A stretch of DNA of 64,000 nt, taken from assembly GCA_005656395.1 (NCBI GenBank), contig SRSI01000001.1:496001-560000 (forward strand). Reading direction: 5' to 3'. Under the pieces are notes generated by a model, which was given only the letters and a program-made list of their open reading frames with translations, was not told the origin of the DNA and did not search any database. Source of the stretch: Strongyloides papillosus. Taxonomy: Eukaryota > Nematoda > Chromadorea > Rhabditida > Strongyloididae. Positions 24,606-38,580 of this stretch are shown piece after piece. The stretch's first letter is position 1; each line of letters begins with the position of its first letter. The position numbers and the translations under genes are program-made.

Positions 24606-27600
24606 TTTATATATAGACAAAGAAAAATAAACAAATAAAATTATTGACAAATATTGATGGTGGATGCAAATAAAATACAAAAATAAAAGGAAAACCTCTT
24701 TCTCTATTTATTTTTTTTTAAAATTGACAATAAGATTAGTATGGAGATATAAATGCTTTTCTAAAAAAAATGATTTGTTATTAAAAGAAATCAAGTGTAA
24801 TAATAAAAAAATTGATTAATTATTAATTTAAAAAAGAACAGTAATGTCTTTATAAAGAAATTATTTGTAAAGAATTATATAATAGTTTTTATAATAATAT
24901 TTTGGGTTATTTGTTTATTGGCATTACAAGGAGCCAACTGGAACACTTAATAGGAGGATAATAAAACAAAAATGAGAGATAAGAGAGTTATCTTTTTTTG
25001 AAAAATACAAGTTCAATATATGTAGATATATTATGGTAGACAAAATAAAAATTAATGGACTTGAAAAAGAGTTTTGGAATAAATTTCGTTCTTATACTTT
25101 ATTATTTTAAAAAAGTCTTTAAAGTACTATTTCCTTTGTGGATAATAAATAGATAAAAATGATTAAATAGAACGGAGGGAGGAGAGAATGAAGCTAAAAA
25201 ATTTAACTGAAACATTCGAAGTTTATCATTTATTATTTTAACTTTATATATTTTTATAGAATATAAATGTTATATATTTTAGAAATAATAAATGATTATT
25301 TAAAAATAATTTTTAAAAATTATGTGGTTTTTTTTTCTGTGGGTATTAATGTTTATGTTATTAAGTGATAATAAAATAGAAATTATGGTAATTTGAATGA
25401 CGTTATGAATAACAATTTCTAGACTTCTATTAATTTATCGTTGATATTCTGATAGTCAAAACGGAAACTATGGAATGGCAATTAATGAAAAAAAGTTATT
25501 CACCAATATTAATTGCTCCATCCTCTAGGTAGAAGAAACACTGAACTTTTTATTTAAAATTCATTAAAAAAATTCTTTATCTTATTATAATTTAATAGAG
25601 GAGTGGAAGAAATATTAATTTATTCTTGATAAAATTATTATAATAAATATTCTAGGAATAGTTTAAGGAAAGTTATATTTTGATTATTTATGATTATCAT
25701 TAACATTATTAGAAAAAATGTTTCTCTTATATGATTTCCTTAAACAATTTTATTTTTTAAGTCTAGGCAAGGAACATCTTAAGTGGGATAATTAAAATAA
25801 AGGAACTATAAAATAGGTTTACATGAATTGCCATCATAAAATCTTTGTAAAATGAGAAACCTAAAAAATGAGGATATTCTAAATTTTCCTTTTTTAAAAT
25901 AAGAAGATATTCAATTTTATTTAAAAAAATATGAAGAGAAAATCCTTTTTTGATACAATAATGTATTTTCAGAGGAGATGAAACCAAAGAACTGGAAATG
26001 ATAGCTATTTAATGGTATGATGAAAAAAAAGTTATTGTACAAGAAGGATAATTGTCAAGAGAGAGTTATTATAATGTAGAGTTTCCCTCTACAGTTCTTA
26101 TTTTTATTTGAAGTATAGTTACATATATATTTGAATAAATTAAATATATGCATATGAAAACTAAGAAAAAAGGAATGTGATAAAAATGTTTCTACAAAGT
26201 ACATGTCATTAACAGAGATGTGCCTTTTAATTATCACTAGATTTAAAAATGTTCCATTTATAAATATATTTTATATAAAATATATATAAATATATATATT
26301 ATCTTTTTCTTCTTCAACACCCCAATACCAAAAATATAAAAAGAAAAGTAGAGTTTTAAGAAGGAGAGAAAACACTAAAAGTTTTGTCTCTTTATGAAAA
26401 TGATAAAAATAAATGGTAAAGATGAAATAAACATTTCTAACAGATATATGCTAGAATTATGTAATATATTAAAAAAAAGAGGTACGGAAGGAAATTTTTT
26501 AAAATATTATGCTAAATTATTACAAATGTAGTTTTTTTTTAGTTAGATGTTATTTAAAAGAGATATTTAAACGATGGATCGAGAAAAGTTTTAACTCATA
26601 TCTTTTAATATTTTTGAGGAAGAGATTTATTGGTATAGATGAGAAATAAATTAAAGAAAATATGACGTTATGATAATGTTATTTTATTGGTTGTAATGAG
26701 GTAGATGATTAATCATGACGTGATTTGCAACATAATTAAAAACATATCACCTTTTAATATATTATTATGTGAGTGAAATTTAAATCAAAATCATATGTCT
26801 TGGTGATATAATGAGGATATCATTATGTTTTTTAAGATTGATAGTTATTGATATTTGGTGTAAATTAACAAGATGTAACTACCTATGAAACTAGTAATAG
26901 ATTAAACAAAAAAGTTTCTTAAATACCTATTTTTGATTATTAATTATAGATCACAAAATGTTAATGAAATATTAAAGGAAAAAAGACCTAACAATGTTTA
27001 TATTAAATTCCCTCAAAAATATATTGTAACAGGACATCAAAAAAGAAATATAAAAAATAAGTAGTATAAAAATAAAATTTTTAAACGGAATTTTTTTAAT
27101 CTTTTTCTTTCTTATAAGTATATTATATATAGTGTCATTGGTGTTAAGGAGATAGATTTTTAGTAAGAATGATTTGATTATCACCACTACAATTTCTATC
27201 TTACCAGCTTAGATTTTGTTATTTCATTCTTTGAAGTATATTTAAAGGATAAAGATATGTAAAAATATATATAAATATTTCTAAATAAAACTAAATATAG
27301 ATTATTCTTCTAATTTGGAGAATTTAAGGATAAAGAAAATATATTTATTATATTGATAAGAGCCCATACATAACAATACATTCTAGAATTATTTTTTTTA
27401 ACTTTAACTTTTAAATTAGGATAGATTATTAAGAAGTAGTTATATTAAAATGATTATAGGAATCTTTTAAAATGATGTTTCAAAAAATATTATATATAAT
27501 AACTTTAGAAGAAATAATTTATCAATCCTCTTCTTGTTTTTTCCTACCATATTTGTAGTTGCTTTCTAAAGAGTGGAAGAAAGATAGTGATTCAAAAAAG

Positions 27601-29517
27601 TTTTTACATAATGCATTTAATGGCATATTAAAGGTGTAGATAAAAATAAAAGGTCAATAGAGATAGGAATAAAAAATTTAAATAATCATGAAATAGATAG
27701 AAAACTTATCATTTTATAGGCTTTATTTATTATAAAAAGATAAATATAATATGTTTATTTTTAGTATTATTAGAAATAATAAATACCTTAATTGAATGAT
27801 ACATTTATATCAAGAATAGTAACTGGGAAATGTAATAATAGATATCATAATCAAAATATACACAATCATATTATTACAAGGTAAACTTATAAGAAATATA
27901 TAAAGGAAGTTTTTATTAGATGATATAAAATTAAGTGATTATTATTTGTTTGGTAAGAAAATATTGAAAAGTTTCATGTGAAAAATGAAAAAATATATTT
28001 TATGTGATGGTTGAAGGTATAAAACCTAGGGGGATAAAGTATTATAAATATGAAATTGTTTTTTATACTCAAACTATTACATACTATGTAGTTGTTTGAT
28101 AAAAAATATTTATGAAATTATGATATTATAACCACAAAATTTGATTTATACTTTTAAACATGCTCTTGTGTGTTTGTATGTTTTTTTTTCGGAATTGAAG
28201 AAGAATTATAATAAGAAGGATGATCTTTTTTAATAGAAATACAATATTTAATAAAGAACAAAAGGAAATTATACTAATCTTTGATTAATTTTAGTTTTTT
28301 TTTTTAACACTACGAATATTTAATATAAAAATAAAAGTATATTAAATGTGTTTATAGAAGCATTTTAAGTAAAAAATTTTCAAAAAATACTTTATAGTGG
28401 AGGTAAATAAAAAATTATTTTATCAAAACTATAGTCATTAAAAATAGTCAATAAAAGATAAGGAAATAGATAATTTTTTCAAAAATATGATTTTTTAATT
28501 TCCCAATTGACAAATCAAAATGAAAAGGTAATAAATTTAACAAAATAAAGATGCTACTTTGATTTGTTTTTATAAATCAAATATGTATTCACATTACTTT
28601 TGGAAGGTGTAATAAATAATAAAATAATAATAAAAAAACCTTTTAGCGTAAACATTTTCCAAAGGTAATGTTGCTTTAAATCATTTTTAAATAACATTAT
28701 ATATATTATATATATCCTCATTATCATTTTTTAGAGGTTAATATTTATATTACAAACGTTGTCTTTTGTTAAGAGAATATTTTTTGAAGTTAAAAATGCA
28801 TATATTAAAATTTAGCTGATAACAGAAATTAGATAAAAAGGTAGATGTAAAAATTTCTCTTAACTTATAGAAAGTTAAAGTAACATCTTTTATTAATACT
28901 TTTATATTATAAATATTTAATGTTCCAATATTTAACTTTTCATAAAATATTGCTTCCATAAACTTCATTAAAATGAAATATTTTATTTTTAAAAATATTT
29001 ACAAAAAAGAAGTGATAATAATTTAGTAAATGCATTAATCAGAAGTATCTCCTCAAACAGCTTACTTTAGGAATATTAATGTTAAAATTTATAGTTGTTT
29101 TTTCATTGTAAATATCAATCTTTTTTATCATTAAAATACCATTAAAAAAGACATTTTAATAAAAATTAAATAAATAATTTCCTTTTATAAAATATTTTAA
29201 TTGTTTATTATCAAAAAGGTAAAATAACCAGAACAAGGATAATTAGAATTACTAAATAATAATTGTCTCCAGGTGACAAGTCCCTTTTGCTTCATGGAAA
29301 GAGGTTTTTTTTTTGTTAACTAATAAGTTTTTTGCTATAAAAGTATAGCACCCGAATGAGTCTTAGAATTAATAAGACACTAAAAAGTTTTATGTTTTCT
29401 CAAATATTAAGTTGTTGAGTGGTTGATTTTTTATATTGTTAAAAATATATGTACTTCTCCGTTTTTTGAAAGTTTTTTTTTATGGTGTTCTGGGATTTTC
29501 CAAATATAATGTTATAT
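24606..29517. other. Long intergenic region upstream of acetylcholinesterase
   Basis: Nearly 5 kb with no supported coding frame. It has AT microsatellite runs (for example near 26262-26300) and one notable structured segment, the hairpin at 28591-28671 listed separately. Some of this is likely to be cis-regulatory sequence of acetylcholinesterase. Confidence 0.5.
28591..28671 (+). ncRNA. Candidate precursor hairpin (miRNA-like)
   Basis: The arms 28591-28610 and 28652-28671 pair over 20 consecutive positions in plus-strand RNA: seventeen Watson-Crick pairs and three G-U wobbles, with a 41-nt A/U-rich loop. On the minus strand the same three positions would be A-C mismatches, so the structure is only perfect as plus-strand RNA. 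I match it to no known miRNA seed. The size and helix suit a pre-miRNA, but expression is unknown. Confidence 0.35.
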
Positions 29518-31036
29518 TTATGTATGAAGAGATGCACTGTAACGAACGTGACTTGTTGGTATACGCCACTGAGAGAAACGATATTTGATAAGAAATTGTC
29601 CTGATGGAGTTGATGGATTGTAATAAGCATATGCAACCCAACAGGCAACAAATATAACAAGAAGAACAAAAATTGCCAATAAATAAGAGAAATGTCTTCC
29701 ACCTTTTGTACCATCAATACTTGCATGTTCCTTTTTAGAATGTTTAGATTCACTGGTTGTTGTAACTTTAGTAATATCATGATCTGTTGTTGTTTTAACA
29801 GTTGTTGTGGTTGTTGAATTGATATTTCTACAATACTCAGCACCGTCAACTTTTTTCTCATGACAATGATTTTGTATCCAATCTTGTCTTCTTCTATGTA
29901 AACCATTTTGATCTGAACAAAATCCTGTATTAGTTGTCTCATCATGACACCATGAACATTCAAAATGTTGAAGGTTAGATGAGTAACATTCATCACAATT
30001 TTCAATTTGTATACAATTTGGTTTAGCCATAATATAAACAACTGTTTTATTTGTTATTTGTTCTAGTGGTACGGAAATTTTATGATATTCATAAATAACT
30101 CTCTTTGTTGAGTTGGATCTTCTCGGTGAACCAAGTATTGTACCAAAAGGCTCCTCAGATGTGTAAGCATCACTAATACCAATCTTTCTTGGATGATTTT
30201 CTTCAGTGATATTTTGAGGATTAAGTGGTATTTTATCATAAACAAAAACTATATCACCATTAGCATACAATGACATTTGAAAAATAAATGGTCCAGCTAA
30301 AAATAATAAAAAATAAATTTATATTTTTTTAGTTGTAATAAATTTGTTATTATCTAAACAAACCTTCAACATGATCTCTAACAAAAACATTTCTCCATTC
30401 AACAACAAGTTTTTTGCCATCATCAGCATATAAAATAGATGAATCGGTATTTTCAGTACCAAAATTTGCCATTAATGGAGCAATATACTGTGTTGCAGCT
30501 AACCATGAATGTACTTGATCACCAACATAACAAAAACCACCTGTAGCAATAGTTACTTGTTGAAGGGTATGTCCATAGAAACGATAGGTATTATTTAGAT
30601 GTATACCAACAGCCTTACGATATGAATTAACTAATTGTGGATGATCAATACTCCCCTCCGTACCAGGTTCTTTTAACATTTCCTCAACATCAATATAATA
30701 TTTTTTAAAAATAGTTTCATTATTTGAGTAAATTTTCATTTCGTAATATAAATGATCCGTACCATTATCATCATGAACCTCTACATCTGATGGTATATTC
30801 CAGCTACTTTGATCAAAATCACCACTGTCATTATCATTATCATCAATTCCTTTTTCAATGTCTCTACGTTTACGAGACTTTGGGAGTGTTTCAATGGCAA
30901 CATTATTATTGGGTGTTCTTACACTACTATATCCAGTAACAGAATAGGTATTAGCATTTATAGGTAACAAAATATTTAAAAATATTAATGGTATTATTAG
31001 GAAAAATACAAAATTAAGATACTTTATCTTGTACAT
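29518..31036 (-). CDS. Plexin-domain-containing protein (PLXDC/TEM7 family) receptor
   Basis: Exons 31036-30364 and 30296-29518 join in phase 1 over a 67-bp intron to give 483 residues. It starts with a signal peptide (FVFFLIIPLIFLNILL). A dibasic KSRKRRD near residue 55 could be a furin site. The family core follows: FYGHTLQQVTIATGGF, YVGDQVHSWLAATQYIAPLM, AGPFIFQMSLYANGDIVF and HPRKIGISDAY. Next is a PSI-like Cys-rich module (about 319-380) with HRRRQDWIQNHC, then a Thr-rich stalk, one transmembrane helix at about 429-450 and a short cytosolic tail. All of this agrees with human PLXDC1/2, cell-surface proteins reported to bind PEDF and nidogen or cortactin. It is divergent from Rer1, 4.6 kb away. 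Confidence 0.9.
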
Positions 31037-34000
31037 GATAGTAGATAGAAATAAAAATATTCGTTACTTTGATTAAGAAAAAAAAATTTAGTATTTAGTT
31101 TAAAAAATATACTTTGTGTAAATATATATATAATATATCTGAAAAAAGAAAGAATTACCAATGTTATAAAGTTGAATGTTAAATAAATCACCAATAAAAT
31201 CAATGAATAAAGATAAGATGGGGCGATTTTTAATAAATATGAATAATCACTCGTTTTGAGAAAAAAAATAATAAATATAAAAAATAAGTAAAATTATTTA
31301 AAATATATTTACTAATTTGTAACATTAAATTAAGTTAATATAAAAAATAAAGAGAAGGAAATAAATTTAAAAAAAAGTATATTTAAGGAATTTGTTTATT
31401 TTAAATGGTTGTATGGGCACATATTTTTTTTAAAAGATAAATATTATATGTATATATTTTGCAAATGTTTTTTTAAATGTTACATTTAAAATCTAATTTT
31501 TTATAATTTAATTTTATCTTTAAACAAAATAGACTATGCTTATGTTAAGAAGTATTAAAAAATAAATGTGTACTGTGGTATGGCGAAAATTGTCACTTTA
31601 TTAATTTAAATAACCTCCTACTGAGATTTTTTTTCCTACTTTTTAAATACTGAAGTGGTTTAAGGATATTATAGTAAAAGAAAAAAATTGTTATAAAAAG
31701 ACATAAAGAGAGAATAATAAAATAAAAAGATAAAAATTAATATATTTTAGATATAAAAATAATACTTCATCTTATATGTCATTAAAAAGAATGTTTAATG
31801 AAACAGAAGGTAACATATTGTCATGGTCAGTGAGGATATATTATTTGATAAAAAATTAATAAATATCTAAGAGATATATTATATATAATAGTACAACAGT
31901 AATTTTTAAAATAATCATCATATAAAGATGAAGGATGATTAATTATATGATGATGAAAAATATACTGCTAGTAGAAAAAACAATAATGATAAAGTTGAAA
32001 GATATTAGGATTACTTTAATAGTTGTTTGTAGATAGTTGTATGTCTATGTGAGATGATTGTTAATAAAATGTTTTATATATACTTATATTCACAAAAATA
32101 TTATCATTCATATCTATCAAAAATATTAGACAAAATTTTAAAAGGTCTATTAAATTTTTAGATTCTTATAATATTAAGAAATTAAGAAAAATATTTTAAG
32201 GATAAGAAATTAAAAATAGTAGTAAAGTGTAGTTAAAAGATTTATAAAATATTCATTTATAAAAAGTTTAATGAAAAGAAATGTGGGAGAGAATATGCAT
32301 TGTCAAAAAGTACCACAAATGTAATTTCTCTATAGGGACAATAAAATTAACAATGACAATAGAGATATATTGTATATATAACGTTTAATAATGAAGAATA
32401 GATGTGAACAAAATTTAGAATTATTTAAATATATACAAATATATATATATACATATATATAGCTATCTATCTACTTTTACAAGATGTTTAGTTAAAAAGA
32501 GGTTGTTAAATAGATTTTAACATAGCTTATTACTTTCTTAAGCAAATTATTAAAAATAAGTTTTTAAGAAAGTTTATTTTAATATTAAAACTACTTCTAT
32601 TATACTATTAAACGGATAAAATACATTTTAACAGATATTTAATTTTTCTTCTATACAAAATATATTAAAATATACAAACATTAAAGATTTTTGTTTTTAT
32701 TTCTAATAAAATAAACCGAAATAATTTGATATGACAAAAAAATTGGAGAAAAAAGAAAGGCTACAAATGAGTGATGTAAATAAAACCTGTTCAAATCAGT
32801 CAAATAATTTTTTAATTGTATTTTATTAAAAGAAAATTTGTTATAAAAATTCTAGTAGAAAAAAATAATAGAAAGTTTAATATAAAAATTCAAGGTTGTT
32901 TCTTTTTAAAATTCTTACTTTATCGTCTATATACATAACATAATTGACATGTATATGAAGGTCGAGGTTGTTTAAAAAGCATTTTATACAGTTTTGTATT
33001 TTAGTTGAAAAAAAATTATATTTTGGAGGACCATTATAAAAATGATTAAAATCTACTACAAAAACAAAAAGCTGATTAGTCATTAAGGAGAGGGTAAAAC
33101 TTTTAATGTACTAAATTTTATTAAAATAAAGCTTCATTTCAAATAAAACAGATGGTTATAAAAAAAATTGATGAAGAAGGTACTTAAGATACTTAATAAA
33201 ACTAACAATCTTATAACAGCAGATCTCTCTTCTATATATCTCCATTTCTTTTAGAGTGTTTGTGTTAGTTTATATGTAATATAGTAATTAGGTGAAACAC
33301 GTGAAAATGAAAGTTTATAAAACAATAAACTATATTTTGGCACATTTCGTTGTAAGAGTTTTATTCCCGTGATAACAAACTATGATATTTACTATATAAT
33401 ATCCTTATAAACAATATTATCATAATACATTTCGAAGAAGAACATTTTCCCCATTAAATATGCATTCATATTTGGTTGTTTTTTTAATAAGCAATACTAG
33501 AAAAAATGATAATGAACTAATATGTACAATGATTAATATTAATACATTTTATATATTTTTTTTGTTATTTTCACTTCTAAAGTAAAAATATAATAGAAAT
33601 TTTTATGCGAAATTCAAAAATACTAGTAGAAATGTATTCAAAAACAAATAGAGTAAGTAAATAAATAATATATTATTGAAAAAAAAAACTTTTTTATTAG
33701 AATAATTATTTAAATATTAAATAGTTAGATTAAAAATAAAATAAAAAACAAAGTAAAATAATATGTTTTTTAATAGAAATAGAAATCGAGCATTAGTTAA
33801 ATAATAATGTGTCTTGAAAAAAGTACTAGGAAAATTTTAATCACTAAAAAAATGGTTGTAATGCTTGGAATTTTTGTAGATATTTCATAATTTTTAAAAA
33901 ATATTTAACCTTTCGCTTTGAAATAATATCTCTATTATTTTCTCTAAAGGGATGTCCTTTCAAAAACAAAAGGTACATTATAGAAAACAAGATTCTAGTG

Positions 34001-35691
34001 AAAAAATAATGAAAATCTATTCTTAGCAACAAAAGAATTTAATAAATTCTTATTTAAAAATATTTTTTAATACAGTTATATTTTTTTCATCAATTTATAT
34101 TACCTCTTACCTTGTCAACAACAAAAAATTTAGTAGAAGGAATTTTTGATTTTTTTGACACCACTTCTTTTACGATAAATAGAAATATTGAACATATAAG
34201 TATTAACAAAATGTTTAACATTCGAAATTTGATTGCTATATATTTAAATAAAACTTAACACAATAACGCATGTTTTTTGTTACATTTGAAAGTAATACTA
34301 ATTTGGGTATATAAAAAAGGAGGAGTATAATAGATGTTGATAGAAAGGAATGTGCTAAAAATATCACAATGTCATGTTAATGAATATAGAATTAAAAACT
34401 TAATGTGTATAATTATACAGTTCTCAGAGCCATTATTTATTGGCAAAAGTAGCGATAAATAGTGATAGGCAAAAGATTTTGTTTGACAAAGTGAAAATAC
34501 TATGCATATTTTTATGCTTATAAATTAGAAAAATTATTCTATACATTCTTTATTTTGTTTTAGATTTTTTTTCTCTCCAAATTTCTAAAGACTAAAAATT
34601 ACAACAATAAGTGTAAAATTTAAAAAATACATTTATTTTTTTAAAAGTAAAATAATTTAAAATATTTGGTTTTAAAGTGGTGTGTTCATTCCTTTTCAAC
34701 AATCATCTTTTAATACTTTACTTCATTTATTTAATGAAAATATTTCATGTAAAAATGTGTATATGCTAACACAAGTATGATATTATTCAATTTCATGGAT
34801 ATAAATTTTCATAAGTTACTTCATTAGATTAAATTGTTATTTAATCTATAAAATTAATGGCTGCTAGTAAAAAAAGTCAAAATTTCAATCCCTGAAATAT
34901 AATAATTTAAAATTCCCAGAAGAGATTTAGACGTTTCAACTACCATTAACAAATACACAAATGACATCAAATAAAGAATAATTTATAATGGATGTAGACA
35001 AATAATTTTATTATTTTTCCATTAATTTTTAATAATAATATCTTAAATGACTTGTATTTCTAATAACTTCCTTCTTAATATCTTATTGATTTGTAACTAT
35101 TAAATTACCGAAAAGTTACAGTAAAATGTTTAGAAATAAATTCAAAAAACAGCGTTTCACATAATCAATTTCCAGTTTTTTAGGTAATTAAAAGCATTAA
35201 TGTTAAAGTTAATGTGAAATCTTGATTTCCAATTTCAATTGACAACTTTGGACTAATTTGATTAATTAATAATAACTTATGTTTAACTATACTGCTGTAA
35301 AAATTACAATTTTATAAAATTAAACATTCATCAAATGTAAAAATAAAATTAAAAAATAAATTTAACGATTTTATTGAATCATGAATATTAATTATATCTC
35401 ATTCTTTTCTTAAAATTTGAATAAAGTATAACAAAATAAAAAGAACTTCGTACTACAATTTTTTTACACCTATTTTTTAAAATTAAATCTTAAAAAGATA
35501 TTTGTAATAACGCATTGGTGTACTATGTATCATTCTAAGGAATGACGTTATACTATCATTACATATATGTTCAATTGCAACTATCAGTTACACGCAGTAA
35601 CATTTTATACGAGAAACATAAATATTTAAAGTTTATTTATTATTTTTTCTATTTTTAGATCTGTCAACGGTTGATACTACTAGTTTAAGAA
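31037..35691. other. Long intergenic region between PLXDC and Rer1
   Basis: About 4.6 kb of very AT-rich DNA between two divergent genes. An AT microsatellite is near 32435-32462. One CAGATGG and one CACGTG E-box are seen near 33143 and 33296. A TTTTTAG at 35657-35658 starts a 33-nt 5' UTR for Rer1, consistent with trans-splicing. No coding frame or RNA gene is supported. Confidence 0.5.
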
Positions 35692-36397
35692 ATGCAATTT
35701 GAAGATGATATTCGGGATCAACCATCTTATTTTGAAAAAGTTACTCACAGCTTGGGAATGGTAAGGAACTTGATAGCAATTTTATCACTAAAAATTATTT
35801 AAAGCTTTATATTTTTTGATTTTAATAATTTTTTCTTTATATTTTAGAAGTATCAGTATTATTTAGATCGGGCTACACCACATCATTTCCCCAGATGGAT
35901 AGTTGCCTTCTTATTGTTATTTATCTTTGTATATAGGATTCTTACTGTTCAAGGATTTTACATTGTTTGTTATGCTTTGTTTATCCATTATTTAGCTATG
36001 TTTCTGGCATTTCTTACACCACAAATAGATCCAGCTCTTGATCTTGATGATGAAGGTTTGTCTAGTAAATATGGCTATTTTTAATCTTTTTGAAATTATA
36101 GACGATGGACCAGCTCTACCAAATAAGAATAGTGATGAGTTCCGTCCATTTATGCGTCGACTACCTGAATTTAAATTTTGGATATCTTTTATGAGAGCAA
36201 CAATGATTGCAATAGGGTGTACGTTCTTTGAATTCTTTGATATTCCTGTTTTCTGGCCAATTCTTGTAGCATACTTTATTATGTTGACTATATTAACGAT
36301 GAAGAGACAAATTATGCATATGATCAAGTATAAGTACATTCCTTTCAATATTGGAAAACCAAAACACGCTACCGATAATAGTAGTATCCTTCAATGA
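35692..36397 (+). CDS. rer-1: Rer1, Golgi-to-ER retrieval receptor
   Basis: Exons 35692-35760, 35848-36055 and 36102-36397 join in phases 0 and 1 (introns of 87 and 46 bp) to give 190 residues, close to the 196 of human RER1. The motifs are in family order: [42 protein letters not shown] and [12 protein letters not shown] followed by [11 protein letters not shown]. Four membrane segments are visible. Rer1 in the cis-Golgi binds polar residues in transmembrane helices and returns ER membrane proteins and unassembled subunits in COPI vesicles. Confidence 0.95.
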
Positions 36398-37632
36398 GAA
36401 GTACACAAAAATTATTTTAACGACTAAATTCATAATTTTACTGTATAATTATATTGTTTACATGGCTATAAGGATAATTTAATAAATATGAAAATTTTCT
36501 ATGATTTTCCCAATGTGTAGGATCTTCAAGAGGAACACCCTTTTGTCAATTTTATTATTTTTTCATACATTTGATAGCCCAATTTAATTAAATAACATAT
36601 TATAAAATGTTTGTTGGAGAACAATCTTAAACAAGATATTTAAAAAAATAAATTCTAAACTTAAATAACAATCTTAATGATGAACAATAATATTTAATCT
36701 CATGCAATGTTGTTAATTAAAAGTATAAATTAAAAATTATTGTTTATATTTTTATTGTAAGAGCGTGACTGTAAAGGAATTCTACTAATATAACTTGCCC
36801 AAAGATATTTTTTAAGTATTGATTTTTATTAGACGTGAAATATCGGAAGTGTATAAAATTTTTAAAATACAAAAACCTGTAAAAAACTGAGAATACATGA
36901 ATCCTTTTTCTCCACCTTGTATATATACATTATCTGGTTTTAGTTAAAGTAAAAATAAATTTTTTAGTATCTAAAATTGAAAGAGAAATATTTGTTTTCA
37001 TTAAAAAAATGACGGTCATAACGATACAGTATATACATAAACAATATACTAATCTTGATATTATAGAAAAATCTTGAGATACAAAACTATACAACAGAAT
37101 CGTTAAAAATGTATAAAAATGTTTTTCGCATCTCGTAGCTTATCTTTCATATCATTGTTTAAGAAACAAATTTGTTTATCATAATTTCATTGAAATTACC
37201 AATATTTAGCCATTAAATTCTAATATTCTTGAGAGCTTGACAAATATAAATAGTTATTAAAAAATTATAAATACATTGAAAGCCTAAACAAAGGAAGATG
37301 AAGGCATGGTAAAAGTATTTCTAAGTGTATTTATAAAGTTTTAAATATTTTTGCAAAATATTTAGTATTAATTGTGTGATAAAAATAGTAATTATCTTAT
37401 TATAACAGATCTTTATATGTTTTATAGAAAAAAAATTAAAGATATCAAATAGATATAACACTATAAAATCAATAAAATGCAACAAAAATCATGATCGTCT
37501 ATCTGTTGAGAGTAAATTATGTGAGATGTTGTATTATTTTAATGATAAGAAACTTTAAAAAAATATTGTTTATCTTATTTAAAATTATTTAAAAGAAAGG
37601 ATATTTTATAAAAAAAATTTTTAATTGCATAT
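36398..37632. other. Intergenic, between two converging genes
   Basis: AT-rich spacer holding the 3' ends of Rer1 and the secreted protein at 37633. An AATAAA occurs near 36480. No further gene is visible. Confidence 0.5.
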
Positions 37633-38580
37633 CTATTTTTTGATTAATTGAATAAATGATACTTTAGTGCATTTTTTATGGACTACGGTAGTTTCTATAG
37701 CACCATCTAGTTCTTCTGTTGTATCTTCGGTAGAAGGTAATTCACTATCGGGGGGAGTTGATTCACTATCTTCTTCAATAACGAGAGGATCTGATTCAAC
37801 ACCAGGAGATGGTGGTTTACTACCGTCACCAATAGGTTCATCATCCTGGATACCAAGCTCATCCTTCAAATCGTCTTCACATACTATGGTTCTATCAATT
37901 GGTTTACCATCAACTGTTTGATTATAAAGGTTTCTTAAAGCTTCAATATTTACATTTACATCTGGACTGCTAGATCCCCATCCATGGTAGTAATTGTGGA
38001 AAAAAATGTTTCTAAAAATTTTTTTTCGGTCACGATTTAAATTTTGAAAATATGTAATAGCATCTGGTGTAATTAATGTTCTGTCTACGTTATTTTTTTT
38101 AATATTAACAATTTGAAGACGTGTAATAGGTATTCCAGCTCCACAAGCACCATTTTCTCCTGCTAAGTAACCAATTAATCTATTATATGTTCTAAATCTT
38201 ACACGTTCACTGTTTCTTTCTCTTAGAGTCTTTGTGATATATGTATCTTTTTGGCCACGATCATAAAAAGAATAGATTGGTGATAATTTACAGAGCTTTA
38301 TAATTTCTTTTTTAGCACAGTTATATTTTCCTCCATTCAATAAGACATGAAAATCTGGTGGAAGAATTGACAATTTTAATGGTCTTATGGCATATCCACT
38401 TCTTGTAAGGTATTCAGGTTTATGTGAGTATGATGTATCGAGTATCTTTCCATTATGTCCTTCAAAGAAGGGTTGAAGACTTTTTTTGACAATTTCAGTT
38501 GCTTCTTCAAGAGTAAGTTCTGATGCAATGAAATTAATTCCAAGCGTAGAGAAAAAAATTATTATGTTGAAATTGAACAT
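37633..38580 (-). CDS. Secreted protein of unknown function
   Basis: Single exon, 315 residues. The first 20 are a signal peptide (NIIIFFSTLGINFIAS). Residues 21-240 look globular and basic, with a few Cys and the phrases FLAF-free YLAGENGACGAGIP and FFHNYYHGWGSSSPD that might be family signatures. The C-terminal 75 residues are an acidic Pro/Ser/Thr/Glu-rich tail, then HKKCTKVSFIQLIKK. I recognise no enzyme motif. The lack of introns and the secretion signal suit a lineage-specific secreted protein. Confidence 0.75.
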   Translation of the reverse strand: MFNFNIIIFFSTLGINFIASELTLEEATEIVKKSLQPFFEGHNGKILDTSYSHKPEYLTRSGYAIRPLKLSILPPDFHVLLNGGKYNCAKKEIIKLCKLSPIYSFYDRGQKDTYITKTLRERNSERVRFRTYNRLIGYLAGENGACGAGIPITRLQIVNIKKNNVDRTLITPDAITYFQNLNRDRKKIFRNIFFHNYYHGWGSSSPDVNVNIEALRNLYNQTVDGKPIDRTIVCEDDLKDELGIQDDEPIGDGSKPPSPGVESDPLVIEEDSESTPPDSELPSTEDTTEELDGAIETTVVHKKCTKVSFIQLIKK

